From contig NZ_SSOB01000010.1 in NCBI RefSeq assembly GCF_004801405.1, positions 124,001 through 188,000 of the forward strand: a stretch of DNA of 64,000 nucleotides, read 5' to 3'. Numbering within the stretch: the first letter of the stretch is position 1; each line of letters starts with the position of its first letter. The notes under the pieces are model-generated. The model was not told the DNA's origin. It made no database searches and saw nothing but the letters and a program-made list of their open reading frames with translations. Shown piece by piece: positions 1-8,032 of the stretch. Both the position numbers and the translations under genes were made by a program. The DNA is from Cohnella fermenti. GTDB lineage: Bacteria > Bacillota > Bacilli > Paenibacillales > Paenibacillaceae.

Positions 1-509
1 AGCGCCGTCAGGTTAAGACCGCTACCCAGGCTAGCGTTGATCGTCGTACCATTCTCCCAGCCCACTTGGAACGTTACGGAAGCTACGGAACCGCTCAGCA
101 GCGAGATGCCGTTAAACTTCGTCTTCGCAACGATGTTGCTGATTTCGGACTTCAGTTGGTCAACTTCGAGTTGAATTTGATCGCGGTCCTCATCCTTCAG
201 CGTTCCGTTGGAAGCTTGCGTTGCCAGCGTGTTCAGACGTTGCAGCATCGAGTGAACTTCCGTCAGGGCGCCTTCAGCCGTTTGAATCAGCGAGATGCCG
301 TCTTGAGCATTAGCGGAAGCTTGGTTGTAGCCATTGATTTGGTAACGAAGCTTCTCGGAGATTGCCAGACCTGCAGCATCGTCAGCAGCGCGGTTGATGC
401 GATAGCCGGAAGACAGCTTCTCAGCGGTCTTGCTCAGTTGGTTCGTGTTGTAGCTCAGGTTACGGTGCGTGTTCATTGCACTTACATTAGTATTAATGTA
501 ACTTGCCAT
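1..509 (-). CDS. hag: Flagellin, N-terminal part (runs off the window)
   Basis: This is the major flagellar filament subunit; the first 169 codons are present and the rest lies beyond position 1. The protein opens MASYINTNVSAMNTHRNL and continues with the D0/D1 helical signature (SSGYRINRAADDAAGLAIS), which is diagnostic of bacterial flagellin. The ATG at 509 is preceded by GGAGG at a normal distance. It follows fliT at a gap of about 100 bases and has its own sigma-D-type promoter and CsrA-like sites, so it is probably transcribed as a separate unit after the hook is complete. FliS, FliW and CsrA encoded just upstream are its known chaperone and translation regulators in Bacillus. Confidence 0.96.
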   Translation of the reverse strand, partial: MASYINTNVSAMNTHRNLSYNTNQLSKTAEKLSSGYRINRAADDAAGLAISEKLRYQINGYNQASANAQDGISLIQTAEGALTEVHSMLQRLNTLATQASNGTLKDEDRDQIQLEVDQLKSEISNIVAKTKFNGISLLSGSVASVTFQVGWENGTTINASLGSGLNLTA

Positions 510-515
510 GATTGT

Positions 516-550
516 CATCCTCCATGATAAGAAATAGTGCCACATCCTTG
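516..550 (-). promoter_or_regulatory. Two CsrA-like sites in the flagellin leader
   Basis: The leader holds CAAGGATGTG (541-550) and GGAGGATG (516-523), the latter overlapping the ribosome binding site. Both match the core of the CsrA target (ARGGAUG) and lie about 20 bases apart. This is the arrangement described for B. subtilis hag, where CsrA bound at two sites blocks translation until FliW removes it. Confidence 0.7.
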
Positions 551-563
551 CGGCCTATACCAT

Positions 564-591
564 ATATCGGCAACACTCAGATAATTATTTA
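564..591 (-). promoter_or_regulatory. Sigma-D-type promoter of flagellin
   Basis: On the minus strand TAAA (588-591) is followed after 16 bases by GCCGATAT (564-571), an almost perfect match to the sigma-D (FliA) consensus. The predicted start of transcription is near 557, giving a leader of about 48 bases. Confidence 0.85.
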
Positions 592-613
592 TAGTGATTC
601 CGACCTATTGCCA

Positions 614-1030
614 TTATTTTTTTCTGTCGAAATAATAGGAAGTGTCGTTCTGTCGATCCATTCCATAATAAGCATTCATAACCTTGCGATGATCTCTTGT
701 ATTCTTCAGATCGCCGCCTACGGCCGCCATTTCGTTCCTCATTCTTACTATCGACTGATCCGTGAGTTCGTTTATTTTTACCACAAGAGGAAGAGCCTCG
801 ATACGGAATAGCTCCTCATAGCGTTCATCTCCGAGTTCCGCACGAAGCTCCTCATCCATCCGTTTGGTCTCCGCCGTCCCTTCCGCCCACTTGGACGTAA
901 GTGCCGGGAAGCCCGCCCAGTCTTCGTCTAACTGTTCCAAATAAGCGGCGTGCTCTGCGGCCACATTCAGGAGATTCTCATAGCATCCTCTCCAAGCGCG
1001 GATACGTGAAGGCAGATTATCCTTGGCCAA
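614..1030 (-). CDS. fliT: FliT-like flagellar protein
   Basis: The 138-aa product is helical and charged, and its place directly after fliS is that of fliT, the chaperone for the cap protein FliD. Sequence similarity to FliT is not obvious by eye, so the call rests mainly on position and size. The chosen start is a TTG at 1030, placed 14 bases inside the end of fliS. It is preceded by AAGGAGGT at ideal spacing, whereas in-frame codons further upstream lie in fliS sequence. The start MAKDNLPSRIRAW follows. Translational coupling to fliS is likely. Confidence 0.75.
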   Translation of the reverse strand: MAKDNLPSRIRAWRGCYENLLNVAAEHAAYLEQLDEDWAGFPALTSKWAEGTAETKRMDEELRAELGDERYEELFRIEALPLVVKINELTDQSIVRMRNEMAAVGGDLKNTRDHRKVMNAYYGMDRQNDTSYYFDRKK

Positions 1031-1406
1031 TCGAGACCTCCTTGCCAATCTGGTCCCAAGCGGACTTGATCTCCCGGAGCAAACCGTCGCACTCCATAAG
1101 AATAGTCTTGTCTTTCTTAACATTGGCCTGCACAAGGCGATCCAGGATGTACAGATAGATATTCTTAAGGTTGGCGGCAAGCTCCCCTCCCTTCTCTTCG
1201 TTAAGGGAGAACAACAGCTCGGAGACGATCTTATGTGTCTTCTGAATAAACATATTCGAATCCGATATCTGCTTCTTGTCCAGCGCCTGCGAAGCTCTTC
1301 CAATGTTCGTCAGAGCCGCTTCGAAGAGCATTTGAACAAGCCGATGAGGAGATGCGGTCGTGTATTTGCTCTTGACATAGTTCTGATATCCGGCTTGGTT
1401 AAACAA
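1017..1406 (-). CDS. fliS: Flagellar export chaperone FliS
   Basis: FliS binds the C-terminal helix of newly made flagellin in the cytoplasm and prevents premature polymerisation. The 129-aa length is typical. The start MFNQAGYQNYVKSKYTTASP and the following LVQMLFEAAL helix are the family signature. It lies between fliD and fliT in the usual order and overlaps fliT by 14 bases. In Bacillus, FliS also raises free FliW levels by sequestering flagellin, which links it to the CsrA circuit encoded nearby. Confidence 0.95.
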   Translation of the reverse strand: MFNQAGYQNYVKSKYTTASPHRLVQMLFEAALTNIGRASQALDKKQISDSNMFIQKTHKIVSELLFSLNEEKGGELAANLKNIYLYILDRLVQANVKKDKTILMECDGLLREIKSAWDQIGKEVSIGQG

Positions 1407-1446
1407 TGGGCATGTCTCCTATTACTAAGAATTAGATGAGTCCTGT

Positions 1447-2934
1447 CTAGCTGTTCGTCATAGAAGCAACCACGCTGGTTAACCAAGATTGCGTGCTCTG
1501 AAGCTCTGATAGAGAGGTCTCCATGTTGGCGTACTTCTGCTTCAGAGCCGCCTCCTTGATATCCAATCTAAGCTTCATCTGTTCCATCTGATCCGAGATG
1601 AAGGAAATCTCGGAATCGAAGCCGTCCAACTTGGTCTTAATGGTCCCGTTGATGGTACTTGTCCAGGAATTCAAATCGGAGTTCATCGTCTTGAAGATAC
1701 CGCTTGTCTTCGTCGTTCCTCCGTTATAGGCGAACAGTTGATAAACTCCATCCGGATCGGATTCTAGCGCGGATTGGAACTTCTCGGTATCGAAGCTCAG
1801 CTTGCCTGTCATATCGGATGCCGACGTGGCACCTTTATCGACTTCAAGACCAACATCCAGCAAATATTTGAGGCTTAACGAAGACGATCCTGCTTTGCCT
1901 CCTGCTGTTTGGCCAACCTGAGCGTTAACCCAATCGTATAGTTGGTCCTTCAGACTGATGAGAGTCGAATCCGACTTCAGAACGGTTCGTCCGTCCGAGT
2001 TGGTGTACGCTTGTGCCGCCGCGATCGAGTCGATGACCGCGTTGTACGCGTCGACGAAGGATTGCACATTAGCCGTTACCGCTTCGGTATCCGTGCCGAC
2101 GGTGACGGAAGCGGAGCCTTTCGAAGCGAGAGTCAACGTGACGCCTTCGATCGGATTCTTGATCGTATTCGTACTGGAAGTGATCGCAATGCCGTTCACG
2201 GTCAGGCTTGCATCCTGCCCCTTCTGGACAACATAATCGTAGTTGCCATCGGAGTCCGGCGCGCTATCCCAGCCCAATTTGTTAATTGCCGTAGCGCTAT
2301 CTACATCGTCATCTACTGCCTTTACCGTAAAAGAGCCATTTTCTCCAGAAGTGTTGGAGGTGAGAACCAAGGCTGAGGAACTATCGCCCGTCTGAACGAT
2401 CGATGCCGTAACCCCAATACCGCTTGTATTATTGATCGTCTTCTTGATAAAGGAGAGATAATCGGAGTCCCCCCAATCTGTCGTGCTCGTTCCGCTGGGA
2501 ATCGTGAAGTCAACCGTCTGGTCGTTGATCTCGACTTTCTTGCCGATAATGTCAGCGATAGCATCGCTATCCAGATTAGCGCTCTTGATTGTATGACTCT
2601 GCGCCAGCTCATTGACGACGACGCTGTACGTCCCCGTCTTCGCCCCTGAGCTGCTTGCCACGCTGAACTTCGTCGTATCCGAGCTCGTAGCTGTCGTCTG
2701 ATTCAAGCTGGTGCTGAGCGTCAAGTTAAACGCCGCGGATTTGAGAGAGCTCATGTTGGTATTGATCGTACGGAACAACTCTTGCTGGGCTTCATAATCC
2801 GTCTGTCTGGTCTGGAGACGGGTATAGCCTTGCGTCTCGTACGCCATCAAGGCGGATACGATCGAATCCGTATCCAGGTCGGAGAACAGCCCCGTCATCG
2901 CGATGCTGCTGCTGCTCACACTGCTTACTGCCAT
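1447..2934 (-). CDS. fliD: Flagellar filament capping protein FliD
   Basis: FliD (HAP2) forms the cap at the filament tip that assembles flagellin. At 495 aa it has a normal length for Firmicutes. The N-terminal segment MTGLFSDLDTDSIVSALM is the FliD_N hallmark, and the C-terminal coiled region (residues about 430-490, ISDQMEQMKLRLDIKEAAL) matches FliD_C. The ATG at 2934 has AAGGAGG eight bases upstream. It lies between flaG and fliS with short gaps and is probably cotranscribed with them. Confidence 0.95.
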   Translation of the reverse strand: MAVSSVSSSSIAMTGLFSDLDTDSIVSALMAYETQGYTRLQTRQTDYEAQQELFRTINTNMSSLKSAAFNLTLSTSLNQTTATSSDTTKFSVASSSGAKTGTYSVVVNELAQSHTIKSANLDSDAIADIIGKKVEINDQTVDFTIPSGTSTTDWGDSDYLSFIKKTINNTSGIGVTASIVQTGDSSSALVLTSNTSGENGSFTVKAVDDDVDSATAINKLGWDSAPDSDGNYDYVVQKGQDASLTVNGIAITSSTNTIKNPIEGVTLTLASKGSASVTVGTDTEAVTANVQSFVDAYNAVIDSIAAAQAYTNSDGRTVLKSDSTLISLKDQLYDWVNAQVGQTAGGKAGSSSLSLKYLLDVGLEVDKGATSASDMTGKLSFDTEKFQSALESDPDGVYQLFAYNGGTTKTSGIFKTMNSDLNSWTSTINGTIKTKLDGFDSEISFISDQMEQMKLRLDIKEAALKQKYANMETSLSELQSTQSWLTSVVASMTNS

Positions 2935-2954
2935 AGCATTGGCCTCCTTCGATG

Positions 2955-3344
2955 TTAGACTTTCTCGTCGATAAACATGCCAATCATATCGTTCATCTTC
3001 TCGGACAATTCGACAAGGAATTCCGGCGGAAGATTAGCCACAACCTCGTTGGTACGCCTATCGATGACGCTCACTTGCATCATTTCAGCCTCTTCGTTAT
3101 ACTCGAACTTCAATTCCTTGTTATACGGCTTCAACGCCTCGTTGGCCTCTTCCATATCTTCGGCGAGCTTGTCTTTCTGCTCTTCCGTAAGACTCTCGTA
3201 CGAAGGAGGTGCGCCCTCCTCCGTCCCGGCAGGAAGCACCGGCTTTGTTATGCTTTCGAACTCTTTGAGTGTGTCCGACGTTACGTATCTTGGTGTTTGT
3301 TGTTCGATAGCAGAAGCAGCTCGAGTGGACTGAATTCCGCTCAT
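2955..3344 (-). CDS. flaG: FlaG family protein
   Basis: FlaG proteins are small flagellar accessory proteins found next to fliD; loss affects filament length in some species. The 129-aa product has a variable N-terminus (1-80) and a conserved C-terminal domain with VIDRRTNEVVANLPPEFLVEL, the typical FlaG motif (D..T.EVIRQIPPEE variant). It sits between csrA and fliD. Confidence 0.88.
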   Translation of the reverse strand: MSGIQSTRAASAIEQQTPRYVTSDTLKEFESITKPVLPAGTEEGAPPSYESLTEEQKDKLAEDMEEANEALKPYNKELKFEYNEEAEMMQVSVIDRRTNEVVANLPPEFLVELSEKMNDMIGMFIDEKV

Positions 3345-3356
3345 TGTACATCCCGC

Positions 3357-3605
3357 CTATTCTTTATCGGATTTGATCTTCACTTCTCTAAGAAGATTGA
3401 CCAGCGTCTGGCCGACCGTCTCCGGCTTGCCCGCGTGGATGTTCTCCTGCCGGATCATCTCGAAGAGTTCTTTACGGAGAATTTGAACGGAGGACGGGGC
3501 GTTAAACCCAAGCTTGACCGTTTCCCCTTCGACCGACAGCACTTGAACCTCGATTCCATCGCCGATCATAATTGTCTCTCCGACCTTGCGCTTCAGCACC
3601 AGCAT
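3357..3605 (-). CDS. csrA: Carbon storage/flagellin translation regulator CsrA
   Basis: CsrA is an RNA-binding protein that represses translation of flagellin by occupying its leader. The 82-aa product starts MLVLKRKVGETIMIGDGIEV and contains the KLGFNAP segment, with a C-terminal extension typical of Firmicute CsrA. The start has GGGAGGG upstream and lies three bases after fliW, its protein antagonist, so the pair is coupled. Likely target sites are visible at 516-550. Confidence 0.96.
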   Translation of the reverse strand: MLVLKRKVGETIMIGDGIEVQVLSVEGETVKLGFNAPSSVQILRKELFEMIRQENIHAGKPETVGQTLVNLLREVKIKSDKE

Positions 3606-3608
3606 CGT

Positions 3609-4055
3609 TCAGCCCTCCCTATCGTCGCTTAGGAGAGGGTGACGGATCGGATAATCGCGATCATGAATGACATATTGGATTCCGGATCGTTGCTTCTGCG
3701 ACAGCAGAACCGGCGCTTTAAGGTTGACGTACAGCTTGTCCTCGATCACATTCACGATCAACATCGTCGTCAATTGCTCCTGTTCGTTCGTCCCCAGCAG
3801 AGCGAACGATTCCGAATCGATGTCGAACTCGTACGCACTGACGGCCACTTGCGCAGGCAGCAGGATGAAGCTGATCGAATTATCCAACGCATGCAATATA
3901 TAAAAAGGAGCCTCCTCCAATCCGAACAAGGCGTATTGCCGAATGTCCTGCACACCGACAATTCCTTTCTCGAAGCGGTACACCTGCTCTGCCGACACTT
4001 CAACTTCCCCGTATGTCTCACTGACTATCCGATGCACCGGCTGCTCCTTCGACAC
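3609..4055 (-). CDS. fliW: Flagellar assembly factor FliW
   Basis: FliW binds either flagellin or CsrA and thereby couples flagellin translation to secretion. The 148-aa length is standard. Family motifs include FEKGIVGVQDIRQYALF near the N-terminus and the central SFILLPAQVAVSAYEFDI segment. The start is GTG at 4055 with AAAGGAAG upstream. It directly precedes csrA, the classical fliW-csrA pair. Confidence 0.95.
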   Translation of the reverse strand: MSKEQPVHRIVSETYGEVEVSAEQVYRFEKGIVGVQDIRQYALFGLEEAPFYILHALDNSISFILLPAQVAVSAYEFDIDSESFALLGTNEQEQLTTMLIVNVIEDKLYVNLKAPVLLSQKQRSGIQYVIHDRDYPIRHPLLSDDREG

Positions 4056-4081
4056 TCTGCTTACTTCCTTTCTAGAACCGC

Positions 4082-4558
4082 TTATTTGCCTTCGGGAAGA
4101 CCAACGGACTGAGTATTGGCCTTAATGTGAATCTCCGGCGGATAGACCCGGATATCGATGTTCGCCGTATGCCTCGGCAACGCCTTGACGGTGACATCCG
4201 TCGCTCCCTCTCGCATATATGTCTGGAAGTTGATCTGGCCGTATACGCCGATGTTCCCTTTGGCCAAGTTATCCCGAATTCGATCGCCGTTGTTCACGGT
4301 CGTCGAGATATCCTGCAGCCCTTCCGCCTCCGCCTTGCCCGCTTGATTCTCGGCGAGAGAGATCGGCTTCAGGAGACCGAGATCCTTCCACACCTGAGTC
4401 CAATCGCCGGAGATCTCGGGAGCCTTCAGCTTGACCTGGAGGTCAGCCGGCTTGTACGAAGCATCCACGCTTCCGGACGGCGATACCTGCGACATATTCG
4501 GAGTCGACCTGCTCCACAAGCTTGATGGCAATGGAGGCGAATTGATTGATAATCCCAT
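4082..4558 (-). CDS. DUF6470 family protein (YviE-like)
   Basis: The 158-aa product is a YviE-like protein of unknown function always found between flgL and fliW in Bacillus and relatives. It has a disordered, proline-rich start and a C-terminal region with repeated pairs such as VYGQINFQTYMREGATDV and ANIDIRVYPPEIHIKANT. The ATG at 4558 follows GGAGAGGAAG. Assignment rests on the conserved order plus similarity recalled for the family; the biochemical role is unknown. Confidence 0.8.
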   Translation of the reverse strand: MGLSINSPPLPSSLWSRSTPNMSQVSPSGSVDASYKPADLQVKLKAPEISGDWTQVWKDLGLLKPISLAENQAGKAEAEGLQDISTTVNNGDRIRDNLAKGNIGVYGQINFQTYMREGATDVTVKALPRHTANIDIRVYPPEIHIKANTQSVGLPEGK

Positions 4559-4595
4559 AGCTTCCTCTCCTTCCCCGATCTCTAGCCCGACCGCC

Positions 4596-5486
4596 TTATC
4601 TCATGAAGTCGATAAGGGATACCGACATGATCTGCGACCCCGTCGACAACGCGGCCTGATAAACGTTCTGCTTCAGCTTAAGGGAAGTGATTGCCTCCGC
4701 ATAATCCACGTCCGTCGTCTCCGACCTCAATGACTTCAAGTTCACGATGTTGTCCGAGATTCTATCTTCCATTAATGTGAAGCGATTCGTCCGCGCTCCG
4801 ATCTCCGCCCGCTGCAGCGAGAAATTATCCGACGCGCTAAGAATCTTCGTGACGTCATCTCCCAACGATTCGCTCTCGCCATTCTCGAGGTGGCCGATAA
4901 GATCGTCGAGCACCTTGAACACGTTGCTGTCCGAGCCGGCTTCGCCGAATATCTTCTCGCCGCTGATGCTGACCGGCACCTGAACGAGCGAGCTGACATT
5001 CAGTTGATACACGCCACTATCCGTTGTCTCGTTAGCCGCATTCTCGTTCGAATAGGGCTTCTGATCGGTCTTCTGGCCATTGAAGAGGTAACGCCCATTG
5101 TATGTGCTGTTCCCGAGCAGCACCATCTGCTCCCGAATCTGCTTGATCTCGGCCGCAATCGTCTTGCGCTCTTCATCCGTCATCGTATCGTTCTGCGCTT
5201 GGAGCGTCAGGGTATGGGTGCGCTTCAGCAGATCGTCCGCCTGCTGCATCACGGAATCCATCGTATTCAGAATCCCGCTTCCCGTCTGAGCGTTCGTCAG
5301 ATAACGATCACTCCGGCTAAGCTCCGTATCGTAACGCATTACATAAGAAATACCGACTGGATCGTCGCTCGGCTTGTTGATTTTCTGCCCGCTTGACAGC
5401 TTGTTCTGCCAATCGTAGATGTCCGTCGTCGTGCTTCGCAAATTCGATAATAATGAGGTGTATTGCATGTTCCCGGTAACGCGCAT
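4596..5486 (-). CDS. flgL: Flagellar hook-filament junction protein FlgL
   Basis: FlgL (HAP3) joins the hook-side junction protein FlgK to the filament. The 296-aa product starts MRVTGNMQYTSLLSNL and carries the flagellin-like motif KLSSGQKINKPSDDPVG at residues about 28-44, and ends with SLKLKQNVYQAALSTGSQI, the matching C-terminal D0 helix. It follows flgK by 14 bases and the start has AAGGAGGG upstream. Confidence 0.96.
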   Translation of the reverse strand: MRVTGNMQYTSLLSNLRSTTTDIYDWQNKLSSGQKINKPSDDPVGISYVMRYDTELSRSDRYLTNAQTGSGILNTMDSVMQQADDLLKRTHTLTLQAQNDTMTDEERKTIAAEIKQIREQMVLLGNSTYNGRYLFNGQKTDQKPYSNENAANETTDSGVYQLNVSSLVQVPVSISGEKIFGEAGSDSNVFKVLDDLIGHLENGESESLGDDVTKILSASDNFSLQRAEIGARTNRFTLMEDRISDNIVNLKSLRSETTDVDYAEAITSLKLKQNVYQAALSTGSQIMSVSLIDFMR

Positions 5487-5500
5487 CCCTCAAGCCCTCC

Positions 5501-7075
5501 TTACAAGCCTACCCGGCCCATAGAATTAATAACCCGATCCAGCATCTCGTCGACCGTCGTCATCATCCGCGCCGCGGCATTGTACGTGTGCTGGAACTTG
5601 ATGATATCCGTCATCTCTTCATCCAAAGACACGCCACTCACTTCTTGTCTCCGCGAATCGGCTGCATCTACCAGGTTCTGCTGGTTATCCATATTGCGAG
5701 TGGCCTCGGATGCCGTAATGCCTAGCTCGCTAGTTACAGCGCGGAAGTAATCGTCAATAGTACCGGATGTCAGATTCGTCGCCGACTCCGAGTAGGAGAA
5801 CGTTTTATCCCGTAACGAAGAGAGCGCGAAGGCGATATCGCTGTTGCCCTTAATAGTCGTATTCGTACCGCTGACGTTCTCGTACTTGGCGGACGCGGCC
5901 ACCTTGCTCGTATCGCTCGCGACCGTCGGATTCACCTGAATATTCGCCATCGTGATTGCCCCGCCGTCTGTCGACGTGAAGAACGGCACGCCTGCGGTCG
6001 CCGGAGTTCCCGTCCCATAACCCAAACTGTGCAGGCCATTGAAGCCCTGAACCGTGAAGGTGACGGAAGAAGTAATCTCCGAGCCTGCCGGGATCGTCGT
6101 TCCGGCGGTAATCGTAGAGCCATTCGCCAGCGTAACGTCATTCTTCGCCACCATATCTTGAGCAGCGACATAACCGTTCTCCAGCGTTACATCGACATCG
6201 CCGCTGACGAATGAGGTGACCAGCGCATTCAACTGGGTCCGAATATGCTCGATGTCAGCCTTCGCCTGAACGTATCCCGCCAATTCGCCCGCAGTCGCGG
6301 TATTCGCGGCGTCCTCCGTCAGCAAGGTAGCATCCCGATTGTTGACAACCTCGACCCCGGCCACGCTAAGCGTGAAGTCCCCTTCGGGTGTCTCAGCATA
6401 CTCGATATTTGCAATCTGTGACAGCTTGTCAAGAGCCAGATCCCTCTGATCGCGATAATCGTTCGCGTTGCCTCCAAGCCCTTCGGCTTTGCGAATGTAA
6501 TCGTTCAACTGGGCAATGCTCGTAATCAGCGTATTGGCTTCGGAGACTTTGGATGTAATATTGCCGTCCAAGTCCGAGCTGAGTTTCGTTAAAGAAGCGT
6601 CCGCTTGGTTGAACGTATCCACCATATTGGTGGCGGTCGATATGACATTGACCCGTGCGCTCAGAAGCGTCGGGTCGCTGTTCAGAACCTCGAGGGAATC
6701 CCAGAACTCATCCATGACGCCGCGAATCCCGTTCTCCGTCGGTTCGTTCATGATCGACTGGATCGACTCCAGATTCGAGTTGCGCACCGACCAGTACCCA
6801 AGGTTCTGATTCTCTCGGCGATACTGCGTATCCAGATAACTCTCGCGGATTCGCGTGATGCTGTCCGCCTGCACGCCCGTACCGATCTGCGATGCCGTCG
6901 TGCTCGTATACAACCCCACCGCTTCCTGCGGACGGGACGCAGATACGTTAACTTTCTGCCGCGTGTAACCCTCCGTGCTCGCATTCGCGACATTCTGACC
7001 GACCGTCTGCAATGCAAGCGAAGTCGTCAGAAGCGCACGCTTGCTAGTCTCGATGCCAAGAAACGACGATGTCAT
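5501..7075 (-). CDS. flgK: Flagellar hook-associated protein FlgK
   Basis: FlgK (HAP1) is the first junction protein on the hook. The 524-aa product opens with SSFLGIETSKRALLTTSLAL and VGQNVANASTEGYTRQKV, the rod/hook/HAP N-terminal signature, and ends with FQHTYNAAARMMTTVDEML, the FlgK C-terminal signature. The middle (residues about 300-430) is variable and rich in Thr, Ser and Gly, as expected for the surface domain. It lies between flgN and flgL. Confidence 0.97.
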   Translation of the reverse strand: MTSSFLGIETSKRALLTTSLALQTVGQNVANASTEGYTRQKVNVSASRPQEAVGLYTSTTASQIGTGVQADSITRIRESYLDTQYRRENQNLGYWSVRNSNLESIQSIMNEPTENGIRGVMDEFWDSLEVLNSDPTLLSARVNVISTATNMVDTFNQADASLTKLSSDLDGNITSKVSEANTLITSIAQLNDYIRKAEGLGGNANDYRDQRDLALDKLSQIANIEYAETPEGDFTLSVAGVEVVNNRDATLLTEDAANTATAGELAGYVQAKADIEHIRTQLNALVTSFVSGDVDVTLENGYVAAQDMVAKNDVTLANGSTITAGTTIPAGSEITSSVTFTVQGFNGLHSLGYGTGTPATAGVPFFTSTDGGAITMANIQVNPTVASDTSKVAASAKYENVSGTNTTIKGNSDIAFALSSLRDKTFSYSESATNLTSGTIDDYFRAVTSELGITASEATRNMDNQQNLVDAADSRRQEVSGVSLDEEMTDIIKFQHTYNAAARMMTTVDEMLDRVINSMGRVGL

Positions 7076-7118
7076 CCCTGCTCATCCTCTCTTCTCCATA
7101 GTATCCCAAGTCATGCTC

Positions 7119-7619
7119 TCAAGCTCTGAAGTCGTACAATCCGGGCCGATTGGGCGTATATGTCGTCTGAGCCGTCGGATCTTGATACACCGCTTCGTCC
7201 TGAACTCCGACCAGCAAGTCAACCGACAAATTCGCGAAGTCGAGCGCTTGCTGGACCAGCATCTGATTCGTCTCATTCAACTTGCGTATCTCTTCCGCCC
7301 TGCTCGTCAGCTTCTCCATCCATTCCAGAACGGCAGACTTGTCGGCGAAGCTCGTCAGCGTCTGCGCCACGCCGGCCAGGGTAAGCGGCTCCCGCGAGAA
7401 GTGCTTGATCGTGAATTGATACGCCTTGACCGCTTCGGCACGAGTCCGTTCCTCTTCCGCGATCCGCTTCAGCAGCCTGGACTCCTTGCTCAGGGCATGA
7501 GTCAATTCCGTCAGCTTGTCCTGAACGACGAATTCTTTCTTATCGACGAGGAGGTCAAGCAATTGTCCGAACAATTCGTAGGTCCGTTCCAGCGAGTCGA
7601 CGATAGGTTGATGAGACAC
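7119..7619 (-). CDS. flgN: FlgN family flagellar chaperone
   Basis: FlgN keeps FlgK and FlgL export-competent. The 166-aa product is almost wholly helical (residues 1-130), with a short C-terminal tail, and corresponds in size and position to YvyG/FlgN of Bacillus, between flgM and flgK. Sequence conservation in this family is weak, so position carries much of the call. Confidence 0.85.
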   Translation of the reverse strand: MSHQPIVDSLERTYELFGQLLDLLVDKKEFVVQDKLTELTHALSKESRLLKRIAEEERTRAEAVKAYQFTIKHFSREPLTLAGVAQTLTSFADKSAVLEWMEKLTSRAEEIRKLNETNQMLVQQALDFANLSVDLLVGVQDEAVYQDPTAQTTYTPNRPGLYDFRA

Positions 7620-7643
7620 TCGTATTCCTCCTAAGGATTCTGA

Positions 7644-7907
7644 CTATTTCAAGTATGGGAGGAGTTTCTCGGCGATCTTGCCGGAATCCACGAAGTAGGC
7701 CCCCGAAGCGACCTCCGTCTTCAAGGATTGAATCTTGTCCGCCCGCTCCGAGCCGGCCAGTCCTTGAGCACCCGCCAACTCCTTCGCCTCGCTCGAGATC
7801 TGAACCTCGTCCTTCTTCTTGGGAGAAGAAACTCCGCGATTCTTCAGATCCACCGTTTGGTTATAGCTTCGATAGGCGCCAATGCCTTGCGATTCGTTTA
7901 TCTTCAA
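7644..7907 (-). CDS. flgM: Anti-sigma-D factor FlgM
   Basis: FlgM holds sigma-D inactive until the hook is finished and FlgM is inactivated. The chosen start is TTG at 7907, which gives MKINESQGIGAYRSY, the usual FlgM N-terminus, with GAGGTGA five bases upstream. A TTG 30 bases further up (7937) has no ribosome binding site. The 87-aa product has the expected C-terminal sigma-binding half with VQISSEAKELAGAQG and the terminal IAEKLLPYLK. It leads the flgM-flgN-flgK-flgL operon and has its own sigma-D-type promoter. Confidence 0.92.
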   Translation of the reverse strand: MKINESQGIGAYRSYNQTVDLKNRGVSSPKKKDEVQISSEAKELAGAQGLAGSERADKIQSLKTEVASGAYFVDSGKIAEKLLPYLK

Positions 7908-7939
7908 ATCAGTCACCTCGATCGAAAGTCCGGCCAAAT

Positions 7940-7973
7940 AAAAAAACCGATAATCTATAAAAGTATTATCGGT
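7940..7973 (-). terminator. Intrinsic terminator after the comF operon, overlapping the flgM promoter
   Basis: A perfect 9-bp stem (7965-7973 with 7946-7954), a 10-base loop and seven T residues on the minus strand. It ends transcripts coming from the yvyF-type gene. A transcript started by the overlapping sigma-D promoter begins after the 5' arm and could not form the hairpin. Confidence 0.85.
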
Positions 7974-7993
7974 CGTAATCTAAAATTTGTTTA
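7966..7993 (-). promoter_or_regulatory. Sigma-D-type promoter of flgM
   Basis: TAAA (7990-7993) is followed after 16 bases by ACCGATAA (7966-7973) on the minus strand, close to the sigma-D consensus and with the same spacing as the flagellin promoter. The -10 lies inside the 5' arm of the terminator at 7940-7973. Confidence 0.75.
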
Positions 7994-8032
7994 TAGAATT
8001 TGAAGTTGCCCATACGAAATAGAGGGTTCTTG

